Assembly: GCA_021203745.1 (NCBI GenBank)
Contig: JAJQAP010000089.1
Span: 1 to 15,846 of the forward strand
Length of the DNA: 15,846 bases
Direction of reading: 5' to 3'
Source: Coprobacillus sp.
GTDB taxonomy: Bacteria > Bacillota_I > Bacilli_A > RFN20 > CAG-826
Numbering within the stretch: the first letter of the stretch is position 1; the number at the start of each line of letters is the position of its first letter. The position numbers were made by a program, and so were the translations under genes. The notes under the pieces are model-generated. The model ran no database searches, had not been told where the DNA came from, and saw nothing but the letters and a program-made list of their open reading frames with translations. This document shows, piece by piece, positions 6,157 through 12,957 of the stretch.

Positions 6157-6552
6157 ATGGCAGAACGTAACACCCGAAGAGTGGTTCAAGGTGTGGTGAC
6201 ATCCGATAAAAACGACAAAACCATTACCGTCCTCGTCGAAACCTATAAAAAACACCCTATCTATCAAAAGAGGGTGAAATACGCAAAGAAATACTATGCT
6301 CATGACGAAAACAATGAGGCCCATGTTGGTGATACAGTCTCCATTATGGAGTGTCGTCCAATGTCCGCCCAAAAGAGATTCCGTCTAATTAGTATTGATA
6401 AAAAAGCTGCTCTTACTGTTAAACAAGCAGAAGCTCAACTAAAACAAGAGGCTATTGACACTGAAGCTGTTGAAGCAGAGGTTAACGAGACGGTTGAAGA
6501 AACACCAGTTGAAGAGTCAGTTGAAGAAGTCCAAGTAAAGGAGGAAGAATAA
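6157..6552 (+). CDS. rpsQ: 30S ribosomal protein S17 with acidic C-terminal tail
   Basis: Residues 1-82 are a complete S17 OB-fold: RRVVQGVVTSDKNDKTITVLVET, then HPIYQKRVKYAKKYYAHDENN and VGDTVSIMECRPMSAQKRF. S17 is a primary 16S rRNA-binding protein on the lower back of the 30S subunit. Residues 83-131 form an added tail, at first helical-looking (TVKQAEAQLKQEA) and then strongly acidic with ETPVEE at 115-120. The usual length is about 85. The tail codes GTAAAGGAGGAAG, which gives the Shine-Dalgarno for rplN, 3 nt downstream of the stop. Confidence 0.96.
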   Translation: MAERNTRRVVQGVVTSDKNDKTITVLVETYKKHPIYQKRVKYAKKYYAHDENNEAHVGDTVSIMECRPMSAQKRFRLISIDKKAALTVKQAEAQLKQEAIDTEAVEAEVNETVEETPVEESVEEVQVKEEE

Positions 6553-6555
6553 TCT

Positions 6556-6930
6556 ATGGTTCAAAAGGAAACAAGTTTAGTTGTTGCCGATAATAGTGGC
6601 GCTAAACGAGTGAAGATCTTCCAACTTTATGGAGGGTCATATCGTAAGAATTCCTCTGTTGGTGATATCGTCCTTGCTTCTGTTAAAGAAGCTATCCCAA
6701 ATGCTAAGGTGAAAAAGGGAGATATCGTCAAAGTGGTAATTGTTCGTGTGAAAAAACAAGTGATTAGAAAAGATGGATCCACGATTAGATTTGATGATAA
6801 CGCTGGTGTCATTATCAATGATGATGGATCTCCAGTGGGCACTCGTGTCTTTGGCCCAGTCGCAAGAGAACTAAGAGATAAAGGAGATAAGTTTATGAAA
6901 ATTGTCTCCCTTGCCCCAGAAGTGTTATAA
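6556..6930 (+). CDS. rplN: 50S ribosomal protein L14
   Basis: 124 residues, no extension. The beta-barrel core has LVVADNSGAKRVKIFQLYGG, the RVKKQVIRKDGSTIRFDDNA segment that matches the L14 signature, and GSPVGTRVFGPVARELRDKG near the end. L14 lies at the subunit interface, takes part in intersubunit bridges with 16S rRNA and is the binding site of the silencing factor RsfS. It usually begins MIQ; here MVQ. The start is set by the GGAGG in the end of rpsQ. The TAA stop is fused to the rplX Shine-Dalgarno. Confidence 0.98.
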   Translation: MVQKETSLVVADNSGAKRVKIFQLYGGSYRKNSSVGDIVLASVKEAIPNAKVKKGDIVKVVIVRVKKQVIRKDGSTIRFDDNAGVIINDDGSPVGTRVFGPVARELRDKGDKFMKIVSLAPEVL

Positions 6931-6942
6931 GGAGGGATAGAA

Positions 6943-7248
6943 ATGCAAATTGTCAAAGGTGATAAAGTAATCGTTATTGCTGGAAGAGATAAAGGCAAAA
7001 TTGGTGTTGTCCAAAAAGTTATCCCATCCCAAAATAGAGTGGTCGTTGAGGATGTCAATGTCCGTAAAAAACACAAAAAGCCCACTCAAGCGAATCCTGA
7101 TGGTCAAATCATCGAGATTTACGCACCAATCGATGCCTCAAATGTAATGATCTATGACCCAAAACTCAAAAAGGCCACGAGAGTGAAACATGAAGAGGTT
7201 AAAGGTAAAAAAGAGAGAGTCGCTGTCAAAAGCGGTTCCGTCTTATAA
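6943..7248 (+). CDS. rplX: 50S ribosomal protein L24
   Basis: 101 residues. The KOW motif VKGDKVIVIAGRDKGKIGVV lies at residues 4-23, followed by VEDVNVRKKHKKPTQANPDG and the SNVMIYDPKLKKATRV segment. L24 is one of the two assembly initiator proteins of the 50S subunit and binds the 5' part of 23S rRNA near the tunnel exit. No zinc-type cysteines are present. The C-terminal 15-20 residues are Lys/Val/Ser-rich and vary between species. The TAA stop begins the TAAGGAAGGAGG ribosome-binding region of rplE. Confidence 0.97.
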   Translation: MQIVKGDKVIVIAGRDKGKIGVVQKVIPSQNRVVVEDVNVRKKHKKPTQANPDGQIIEIYAPIDASNVMIYDPKLKKATRVKHEEVKGKKERVAVKSGSVL

Positions 7249-7262
7249 GGAAGGAGGTTCCT

Positions 7263-8231
7263 ATGGCAGAAGAAACAAAAACTACTAAAAAGACTACCAC
7301 AAAGGTAGAGACTGAAGCTAAAGAAGCTCCTAAAAAAACCACTACAAAAAAGGTAGAAGCAGCGGAGGCTAAACCAGAAGCAAAGAAAGCTACTGCTAAG
7401 GCCACTCCAAAAACTGAAGAGACTAAAGCCACTACCACTAAAAAAGCGACCACAAAGGCCTCTACTAAAGTAGAGGAAGCTCCTAAAGAGGAGAAAGCCC
7501 CTGCTAAAAAAGCTGCTGCCCCTAAAGCAGAAGCTAAGGTTGAGGAAGCTCCTAAAGAGGAGAAAGCCCCTGCAAAAAAGGCTGAAGCTCCAAAAGAAGA
7601 AGCTAAGGTTGAGGAAACTCCAAAAGAAGCTAAACCTGCAGCGCCTAAAAAAGCCCCTGCAAAGAAGGAAGAGACCAAAAATGATGTGTACGTACCTCGT
7701 GTTAAGGTCAAATATGAGAATGAAGTTAAACCTGCTTTAATGGAGAAATATCATTACTCTTCAGTTATGGAATTACCTAAATTAAATAAGATAGTGATTA
7801 ACTGGGGTGTTGGTGATGCTGTTCAAGATAATAAGAGACTTGAAGATGCTGTTAATGAATTAACTCTTATTGCTGGTCAAAAACCAATTGTGACAAGAGC
7901 AAAGAAATCAATTTCATCCTTTAAACTCAGAGCGGGCCAAGCAATTGGATGTAAGGTAACCCTCAGAGGACAAAGAATGTATGAGTTCTACGATAAACTC
8001 GTCTCTATCGCTCTTCCTAGAGTTAGAGACTTTAGAGGAGTGAGTAAAAATGCCTTTGACGGAAGAGGTAATTATACCTTAGGTGTTAGAGAGCAACTCA
8101 TCTTCCCAGAAATTGATTACGACAAGGTCCATAAGGTAAGAGGTATGGATATTGTCATTGTTACCACCGCAAAAACAGATGAAGAGGCATACACATTACT
8201 ATCACTTCTTGGTATGCCATTCAGTAGATAA
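7263..8231 (+). CDS. rplE: 50S ribosomal protein L5 with 140-residue Lys/Ala/Glu/Pro N-terminal extension
   Basis: The L5 core is residues 141-322: YENEVKPALMEKYHYSSVME, PKLNKIVINWGVGDAV, GQKPIVTRAKKSISSFKLR and RDFRGVSKNAFDGRGNYTLG. L5 binds 5S rRNA in the central protuberance and contacts the P-site tRNA. Residues 1-140 are an added tail of about 38 Lys, 27 Glu and much Ala, Pro and Thr, with no hydrophobic core, resembling histone H1-like tails in composition. It includes a 23-residue tandem repeat (69-137). Normal L5 is about 180 residues. The start is well supported by TAAGGAAGGAGG ahead of it, and I see no internal start with a Shine-Dalgarno before the core. Role of the tail is unknown. 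Confidence 0.95.
   Translation: MAEETKTTKKTTTKVETEAKEAPKKTTTKKVEAAEAKPEAKKATAKATPKTEETKATTTKKATTKASTKVEEAPKEEKAPAKKAAAPKAEAKVEEAPKEEKAPAKKAEAPKEEAKVEETPKEAKPAAPKKAPAKKEETKNDVYVPRVKVKYENEVKPALMEKYHYSSVMELPKLNKIVINWGVGDAVQDNKRLEDAVNELTLIAGQKPIVTRAKKSISSFKLRAGQAIGCKVTLRGQRMYEFYDKLVSIALPRVRDFRGVSKNAFDGRGNYTLGVREQLIFPEIDYDKVHKVRGMDIVIVTTAKTDEEAYTLLSLLGMPFSR
7467..7673 (+). repeat. 69-bp tandem repeat inside the rplE extension
   Basis: Two well-matched 69-bp units (7467-7535, 7536-7604) and a diverged third (7605-7673) encode the 23-residue unit beginning KVEEAPKEEKAPAKK. Units one and two share an identical 32-nt stretch at 7473-7504 and 7542-7573, including the third codon positions, which points to duplication at the DNA level. 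The third unit keeps KVEE and then departs. Confidence 0.9.
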
Positions 8232-8249
8232 GGAAAGGAGACCTAATAT

Positions 8250-8435
8250 ATGGCAAAAGTCAGTGCAAAAGTTAGATACGCGAAACCAAAGAAATATAAG
8301 GTTCAAGAGTATACTAGATGCGAAAGATGTGGGCGTCCCCATGCCGTCTACTCCAAATTTCATCTATGTCGTTGTTGCCTAAGAGAGCTCGCTTATAAAG
8401 GCGAGATTCCTGGCATGAAAAAATCATCTTGGTAA
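8250..8435 (+). CDS. rpsN: 30S ribosomal protein S14, zinc-binding type (S14Z)
   Basis: 61 residues, the short form typical of Bacillota. The zinc ligands are C24, C27, C40 and C43 (C-X2-C-X12-C-X2-C), and an extra cysteine at 42 gives CRCC where CRIC is usual. The ends are canonical: KVQEYTRCERCGRPHAVYSK and ELAYKGEIPGMKKSSW. S14 assembles into the 30S head beside S3 and S10. The intact zinc site means this is the zinc-dependent paralogue; a C-minus replacement for zinc starvation is not in the window. The TAA stop is fused to GGAGG for rpsH. Confidence 0.97.
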   Translation: MAKVSAKVRYAKPKKYKVQEYTRCERCGRPHAVYSKFHLCRCCLRELAYKGEIPGMKKSSW

Positions 8436-8448
8436 GGAGGGCTAGAAT

Positions 8449-8841
8449 ATGATGACAGATCCAATCGCAGATATGCTTACCAGAATTCGTAATGCTAATG
8501 CGATGAAACATGAAGATGTTAGTATCCCTTCCAGTAAGATCAAGGTTGAAATCGCCCGTATCCTTAAGGAAGAAGGTTTTATCACGGATTACACCGTGAA
8601 AGGCGAAGTCAAAAAAGAATTAATCATTACATTAAAATACACGAAAGACGGAGAAAGAGTCATTCAAGGGTTAAAGAGAATCTCTAAACCTGGACTCCGT
8701 GTTGCTTCCCCCGCGGATAAACTCCCTAAAGTTCTAAAAGGTTTAGGTATTGCTATCATCTCAACCTCTCAAGGTGTGATGACAGACGCAAAAGCGAGAA
8801 AGTTAGGAGTAGGCGGAGAAGTGCTCGCCTATGTGTGGTAA
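8449..8841 (+). CDS. rpsH: 30S ribosomal protein S8
   Basis: 130 residues. DPIADMLTRIRNAN at the start, SKIKVEIARILKEEGFI after it, and the C-terminal ISTSQGVMTDAKARKLGVGG are the S8 hallmarks. S8 binds the central domain of 16S rRNA; in Escherichia coli it also represses the spc operon by binding the rplE mRNA. Two adjacent ATG codons (8449 and 8452) are possible; the first lies 8 nt after GGAGG, the better spacing. The stop is fused to the rplF Shine-Dalgarno. Confidence 0.97.
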   Translation: MMTDPIADMLTRIRNANAMKHEDVSIPSSKIKVEIARILKEEGFITDYTVKGEVKKELIITLKYTKDGERVIQGLKRISKPGLRVASPADKLPKVLKGLGIAIISTSQGVMTDAKARKLGVGGEVLAYVW

Positions 8842-8851
8842 GGAGGGAAGT

Positions 8852-9403
8852 ATGTCAAGAGTAGGAAATAAACATATTATTCTTCCTGATGGTGTCACCC
8901 TAGAAGTGAAAGAAGGGTACGCGACAGTGACTGGTCCAAAAGGCAGTCAAGATGTAATTATTAATAATGGTATTACACTCGATATCGAAGGCAATGAAAT
9001 CACCGTCAAAAGAGAGAGTGATGCCAAACAAATTAAGCAAAATCACGGAACCACAAGAGCAAATCTTTATAACGCGATTGTCGGTTGTAAAGATGGTTAT
9101 AAAAAGGATCTCGTGATGACAGGTATCGGTTATAAAGCGGCGATGGAAGGTAAAAACGTCCGTCTCTGGGTCGGATTCTCCCATCAAGTTATAATCGAAC
9201 CAAATGAGGGTGTGACTATCTCTTGCCCAAGCGCCACCGAAATAAGTGTCAGTGGTATCTCAAAACAAGCAGTGGGACAAACCGCAGCGAGAATTAGAGA
9301 GGTCAGACCACCAGAACCATATAACGCAAAAGGTATTGCCTATAAAGGTGAAGTTATCCGTCGTAAAGAGGGTAAACGTGCCGCAGCAGGTAAGAAGAAG
9401 TAA
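8852..9403 (+). CDS. rplF: 50S ribosomal protein L6
   Basis: 183 residues from the chosen start. MSRVGNKHIILPDGV begins the first L6 domain; the second has GIGYKAAMEGKNVRLWVGFS and the C-terminal PPEPYNAKGIAYKGEVIRRK signature. L6 lies near the GTPase-associated centre below the L7/L12 stalk. A longer reading frame begins at 8831 inside rpsH but has no ribosome-binding site there and would add MCGKEGS; the AAGGAGG at 8840-8846, 5 nt before the ATG at 8852, decides for the shorter form. The tail is basic (RRKEGKRAAAGKKK). Confidence 0.97.
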   Translation: MSRVGNKHIILPDGVTLEVKEGYATVTGPKGSQDVIINNGITLDIEGNEITVKRESDAKQIKQNHGTTRANLYNAIVGCKDGYKKDLVMTGIGYKAAMEGKNVRLWVGFSHQVIIEPNEGVTISCPSATEISVSGISKQAVGQTAARIREVRPPEPYNAKGIAYKGEVIRRKEGKRAAAGKKK

Positions 9404-9417
9404 GGAGGTAGGCCATT

Positions 9418-9774
9418 ATGATTAATATTGAATCAAAAAATGAAGCACGTAAGAGAAGACATGCTCGAGTCAGAAAAAAGGTCAGTGGTACAACTTCTTC
9501 ACCACGTCTTTGCGTTTATCGTTCAAATAAGAATATTGAAGCTCAGATTATCGATGATACAGTAGGTCATACTTTAGTGTCCTCTTCCTCAATGACACTT
9601 AAACTAAAAAATGGTGGTAACTGTGAAGCTGCCGCGAAAGTCGGAGAGGATATTGCAAAGAAAGCGCTAAAGAAAAACATTACTACAGTGGTCTTTGATA
9701 GGTCTGGCTATCTATATCATGGTAGAGTGCAGGCTCTTGCGGACGCCGCAAGAAGCGCTGGACTCAAGTTCTAG
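9418..9774 (+). CDS. rplR: 50S ribosomal protein L18
   Basis: 118 residues, the usual length. The basic N-terminal ARKRRHARVRKKVSGT, then PRLCVYRSNKNIEAQIIDD, the GGNCEAAAKVGEDIAKKAL helix and VVFDRSGYLYHGRVQALADAAR are typical. L18 joins L5 in binding 5S rRNA in the central protuberance. The TAG stop runs directly into GGAGGTGAT, the ribosome-binding site of rpsE. Confidence 0.98.
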   Translation: MINIESKNEARKRRHARVRKKVSGTTSSPRLCVYRSNKNIEAQIIDDTVGHTLVSSSSMTLKLKNGGNCEAAAKVGEDIAKKALKKNITTVVFDRSGYLYHGRVQALADAARSAGLKF

Positions 9775-9782
9775 GAGGTGAT
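9773..9782 (+). promoter_or_regulatory. Extended Shine-Dalgarno of rpsE
   Basis: AGGAGGTGAT matches the complement of the 16S rRNA 3' end over ten bases, the longest match at any start in this window. It overlaps the rplR stop codon and lies just before the ATG at 9785. It fixes the rpsE start at the beginning of the charged extension, so the extension is not a misread start. Confidence 0.8.
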
Positions 9783-9784
9783 TT

Positions 9785-10516
9785 ATGGCAGAAGAAGAAA
9801 AAGTAACCGAACAAGAAGTTAAAGAAACTCCTGAAGCTGAAACCAAAGTGGAAGCCCCTAAAGAAGAAGCCCCAAAAGCTCCTAAAGCTCCTAAACCCGA
9901 AGCACCAAAAGATGCTCCAAAAGGAGAGGCCGCTCCTAGTGCAAGTGACAAACCAGCTCCTAATGATCGTCGTCCAAGAGGCGATGTAAGAAAGAGAAGA
10001 AGAGAATTCACTCCTCGTCAAGAAGAAGTAAAAGAATTCGAGGAAAGATCTGTCTCTATCAGATCAGTTGCTAAAACCGTTAAAGGTGGTCGTCGTAAAA
10101 AGTGGACAGCCCTAGTGGTTGTCGGTAACCATAAAGGTAAATATGGTTATGGACTAGGGAAAGCCGCAGAAGTCCCAGATGCAATTAAAAAAGCAACGGA
10201 TATTGCCAAAAAGAACATTCATACAATTCCTATCGTGAAGGGAAACACTATCCCTCACGAAGTAATGGGTCATTTTGGAGCCTCAAAGGTCTATCTAAAA
10301 CCCGCTCCCGAAGGTACTGGTATTGTTGCTGGTGGTGTTGTTAGAGCGGTTATGGAATTATCTGGTGTCCAAAATGTCTGTTCAAAGGTCTATGGATCAA
10401 GAACCCCAATTAATGTTGTGAAAGCCTGTGATGAAGGTATTTCTCGTCTCTCTAATGCAAAGACTGTAAAGGCGAGAAGAGCGAAAGAGGAGGTTGAGTC
10501 AAATGAAGCTAAATGA
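9785..10516 (+). CDS. rpsE: 30S ribosomal protein S5 with 80-residue charged N-terminal extension
   Basis: The S5 core is residues 82-243: FEERSVSIRSVAKTVKGGRR, ALVVVGNHKGKYGYGLGKA and EVPDAIKKATDIAKKN, then GASKVYLKPAPEGTGIVAGG. The VKGGR loop that forms part of the spectinomycin site is intact. S5 lies at the mRNA entry site and affects decoding accuracy. Residues 1-60 are rich in Glu, Lys, Pro and Ala (KVEAPKEEAPKAPKAP) and resemble the L5 tail; residues 62-73 are a basic cluster (RRPRGDVRKRRR). Usual length is about 166. The gene ends in TGA 14 nt into rplO; rpmD, which normally follows, is absent. Confidence 0.96.
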   Translation: MAEEEKVTEQEVKETPEAETKVEAPKEEAPKAPKAPKPEAPKDAPKGEAAPSASDKPAPNDRRPRGDVRKRRREFTPRQEEVKEFEERSVSIRSVAKTVKGGRRKKWTALVVVGNHKGKYGYGLGKAAEVPDAIKKATDIAKKNIHTIPIVKGNTIPHEVMGHFGASKVYLKPAPEGTGIVAGGVVRAVMELSGVQNVCSKVYGSRTPINVVKACDEGISRLSNAKTVKARRAKEEVESNEAK

Positions 10517-10943
10517 TTTACACTCTACTCCTGGAAGTAGAAAAGAGGATTCTAGACTAGGTAGAGGTATCGGTTCTGGAACTGGGAAAACCGCTGGAAA
10601 AGGTACAAAAGGTCAAAACGCGAGATCTGGTGGTGGTACACGTCTAGGATTTGAAGGTGGCCAGATGCCAATCTATAGACAACTACCAAAACGTGGCTTT
10701 CATAATGTCAACCACATTGAATATGCGGTGGTTAATCTCAGTGATTTAAATAGGTTTAAAGATGGAGAGACTGTTACTCCTGAATTACTTATTGAACTTG
10801 GAATAGTGAAAAAATATTCTAATCATATTAAAATATTAGGCAACGGCACATTAGAGAAGAAATTAACCGTTAAAGCTAATAAGTTCTCTAGTTCCGCAAA
10901 AGAAGCGATTGAAAAGAATGGTGGAACTGTCGAGGTAATCTAA
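10503..10943 (+). CDS. rplO: 50S ribosomal protein L15
   Basis: 146 residues. MKLNDLHSTPGSRKEDSRLG, the Gly/Lys/Arg-rich GIGSGTGKTAGKGTKGQNAR segment and FEGGQMPIYRQLPKRGFHN are diagnostic of L15, a late 50S assembly protein. An in-frame TTG at 10494 would give three more residues, but it abuts AGGAGG (10488-10493) with no spacer; ATG 10503 lies 9 nt away and also begins the conserved sequence, so it is chosen. It overlaps rpsE by 14 nt, leaving no room for rpmD. The junction with secY is TAATTATG. Confidence 0.97.
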   Translation: MKLNDLHSTPGSRKEDSRLGRGIGSGTGKTAGKGTKGQNARSGGGTRLGFEGGQMPIYRQLPKRGFHNVNHIEYAVVNLSDLNRFKDGETVTPELLIELGIVKKYSNHIKILGNGTLEKKLTVKANKFSSSAKEAIEKNGGTVEVI

Positions 10944-10945
10944 TT

Positions 10946-12304
10946 ATGAAGACGCTTGTCAAAATACTAAAAAACAAAGAGATAATGGGTCGAATACTAT
11001 TTACAATAGTCATACTCTTTATTTTCCGTTTGGGCGCCCAGATAACCGTTCCAGGCGTTACCTTAACAAGTGATTACTCTTCATATCTAGAACAAAATAA
11101 CGCTCTTGCACTCATGAACTTACTAGGTGGAGGAACATTATCGACATTCTCGATCTTTGCTCTTGGTGTATCCCCATACATCACCGCTCAAATTATTATT
11201 AACTTACTCTCAACCGATGTATTACCTGCTTTAACCGATTTAAAGCGTCAAGGTCAATCCGGTAGACGTAAGATGGAACTTGCAACAAGATATTTAACTC
11301 TCCTCATTGGTGCAGTTGAAGCTTATGGTATTATCCAAATGATGGCATCTTATGATTACATCAACTTTGATACCGGCTCTCAAGCTTGGCTCATGTATAT
11401 TTATATCGTCGTCATTATGCTTGCGGGTTCAATGATTGTTATGTGGCTCGCTGATCAAATCTCTCAAAAAGGTATTGGTAATGGTATATCCATGATTATC
11501 TTTGCGGGTATTGTTTCTAGCTTACCTCAACAAATCGTTGGTGCCTATCAAACCTGGGTATCCTCTTCAATTGGAACCGGAGCAGAACTGACAGGGGTTC
11601 TCGAATTCCTCGTTTATATCGTGGCATTCCTCCTTATCATCGCCTTTGTTACCTTTATCGAACTCTCAAAGAGAAAGATACCTGTGCAACATTCAGGGAA
11701 GAGTGGTCAGACTCAATCAATGTCCAAAGCCTCATATCTTCCTATCAAGGTTAACTCCGCAGGAGTTATCCCTGTCATCTTTGCTAACTCAATCATGCTA
11801 GTGCCTTCTATTATCGTTGCCTTTGTCGGCGGTAATACAAATGCTGCATGGCTTGATATATTTAGTTCAAGTGCCCTATTTGCGATGCCAGGCGTCAATG
11901 GGTCCACTTGGTACATGCCGTGGGGATTGATTATATATATCGTCCTGATTGTGGCCTTTACCTTCTTCTACGCTCACATCCAGATCAACCCACAGCAACT
12001 GGCGGAAAACTTCCAGAAAAATGGTTCCTATATTCCTGGTGTCCGTCCAGGTAATGAAACAGAGCGATATGTTTCAAAAGTTTTAAACCGTGTGACATTT
12101 ATTGGTGCCATGGCCTTGATGCTTGTCGCCGCTCTCCCATCAATTCTTACAATGACTGGAATCTTTGGAGATAACACGACACTCGTCCTTGGTGGTACTG
12201 GTATTATCATCGTTGTTGGTGTGGCACTAGAACTCAAACAACAAGTTGAAGGACTACTGGCAGGTAAATCATTTGATGAAGTTGTTGCCGCAGGAGGTAG
12301 GTAA
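10946..12304 (+). CDS. secY: Preprotein translocase subunit SecY
   Basis: 452 residues, normal length, with the ten hydrophobic segments expected of the membrane channel, the first at about 17-37 and the last at about 411-430. The cytosolic loop FIELSKRKIPVQHSGKS (237-253) and the AHIQINPQQLAENFQKNG to YIPGVRPGNETERY segment (343-374), which contains residues that contact SecA and the ribosome, are conserved. SecY forms the SecYEG channel for secreted and membrane proteins. GAGGT at 10932-10936 inside rplO is its Shine-Dalgarno. The final codons GCAGGAGGTAGG supply the site for adk. Confidence 0.98.
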   Translation: MKTLVKILKNKEIMGRILFTIVILFIFRLGAQITVPGVTLTSDYSSYLEQNNALALMNLLGGGTLSTFSIFALGVSPYITAQIIINLLSTDVLPALTDLKRQGQSGRRKMELATRYLTLLIGAVEAYGIIQMMASYDYINFDTGSQAWLMYIYIVVIMLAGSMIVMWLADQISQKGIGNGISMIIFAGIVSSLPQQIVGAYQTWVSSSIGTGAELTGVLEFLVYIVAFLLIIAFVTFIELSKRKIPVQHSGKSGQTQSMSKASYLPIKVNSAGVIPVIFANSIMLVPSIIVAFVGGNTNAAWLDIFSSSALFAMPGVNGSTWYMPWGLIIYIVLIVAFTFFYAHIQINPQQLAENFQKNGSYIPGVRPGNETERYVSKVLNRVTFIGAMALMLVAALPSILTMTGIFGDNTTLVLGGTGIIIVVGVALELKQQVEGLLAGKSFDEVVAAGGR

Positions 12305-12306
12305 TT

Positions 12307-12957
12307 ATGAAAAAGAACATTATATTAATGGGTCCACCCGCTGCCGGGAAAGGAACCCTAGCAAAAAAGCTCTTACAAAAATATGGCTTTGTCCATATCT
12401 CCACAGGAGATATGTTTAGAGACGCCGCTAAAGAAGGAACGGAGTTAGGATTAACCGCTAAAGAGTATATCGATAGAGGAGATCTTGTTCCTGATGATAT
12501 CACCATTGGTGTTGTCAATGAGCGTCTCCATAAAGGAGATTTAGGTAATGGTTATCTCCTTGATGGATTCCCAAGAACCATCCATCAAGCGGAAGCCCTT
12601 GCCGAAATGGTCAAAGGAAGTTCATCTGATATTGATGTCGTCATCAATCTCGAATGTGATGAAGCGGAACTCGTAAGAAGAGTGACCGGAAGAAGAATCT
12701 GTCGAAATTGTGGGGCACCATATCACATTGAAACAATGAAACCAAAAGTGGAAGGAGTCTGTGACCTCTGTGGAGGAGAACTCTACCAGAGAGCGGATGA
12801 TACCGAAGAGGCTTTAAAAAACCGTCTAAAGAACTACTACACTCAGACTCAACCACTATTAGATTATTACGATAATCTAGGTTTACTTAAGTCTTTTGAT
12901 TCCTTAAAGGGATCAGATGAGCTATTCGAGGAGATTTGCGAATTTATCAATGGCTGA
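12307..12957 (+). CDS. adk: Adenylate kinase, zinc-binding long-lid type
   Basis: 216 residues. The P-loop is GPPAAGKGT (9-17), with Ala where GPPGAGKGT is usual. STGDMFRDA (32-40) and DGFPRTIHQAEAL (86-98) form the AMP site. The long lid carries C132, C135, C152 and C155 (C-X2-C-X16-C-X2-C), the zinc knuckle seen in Gram-positive enzymes. It catalyses ATP + AMP to 2 ADP in the cytoplasm. It starts 2 nt after secY (TAATTATG) and ends with TGA overlapping the map start by 8 nt (ATGGCTGA). Confidence 0.98.
   Translation: MKKNIILMGPPAAGKGTLAKKLLQKYGFVHISTGDMFRDAAKEGTELGLTAKEYIDRGDLVPDDITIGVVNERLHKGDLGNGYLLDGFPRTIHQAEALAEMVKGSSSDIDVVINLECDEAELVRRVTGRRICRNCGAPYHIETMKPKVEGVCDLCGGELYQRADDTEEALKNRLKNYYTQTQPLLDYYDNLGLLKSFDSLKGSDELFEEICEFING

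Noticed and set aside
7226..7711. 161-residue minus-strand open frame rich in Ala, Ser and Phe opposite the rplE extension
   Set aside because: It is a shadow of the repetitive Lys/Ala/Glu codons on the plus strand, overlaps a certain gene and has no convincing start site.
10494..10502. TTG start three codons upstream in rplO
   Set aside because: It directly touches AGGAGG with no spacer; the ATG at 10503 has a 9-nt spacer and begins the conserved L15 sequence.
12917..12949. Longer map start at ATG 12917 (MSYSRRFANLS)
   Set aside because: The added residues do not resemble the family and merely reflect the adk 3' end in another frame; no Shine-Dalgarno was seen in front of it.
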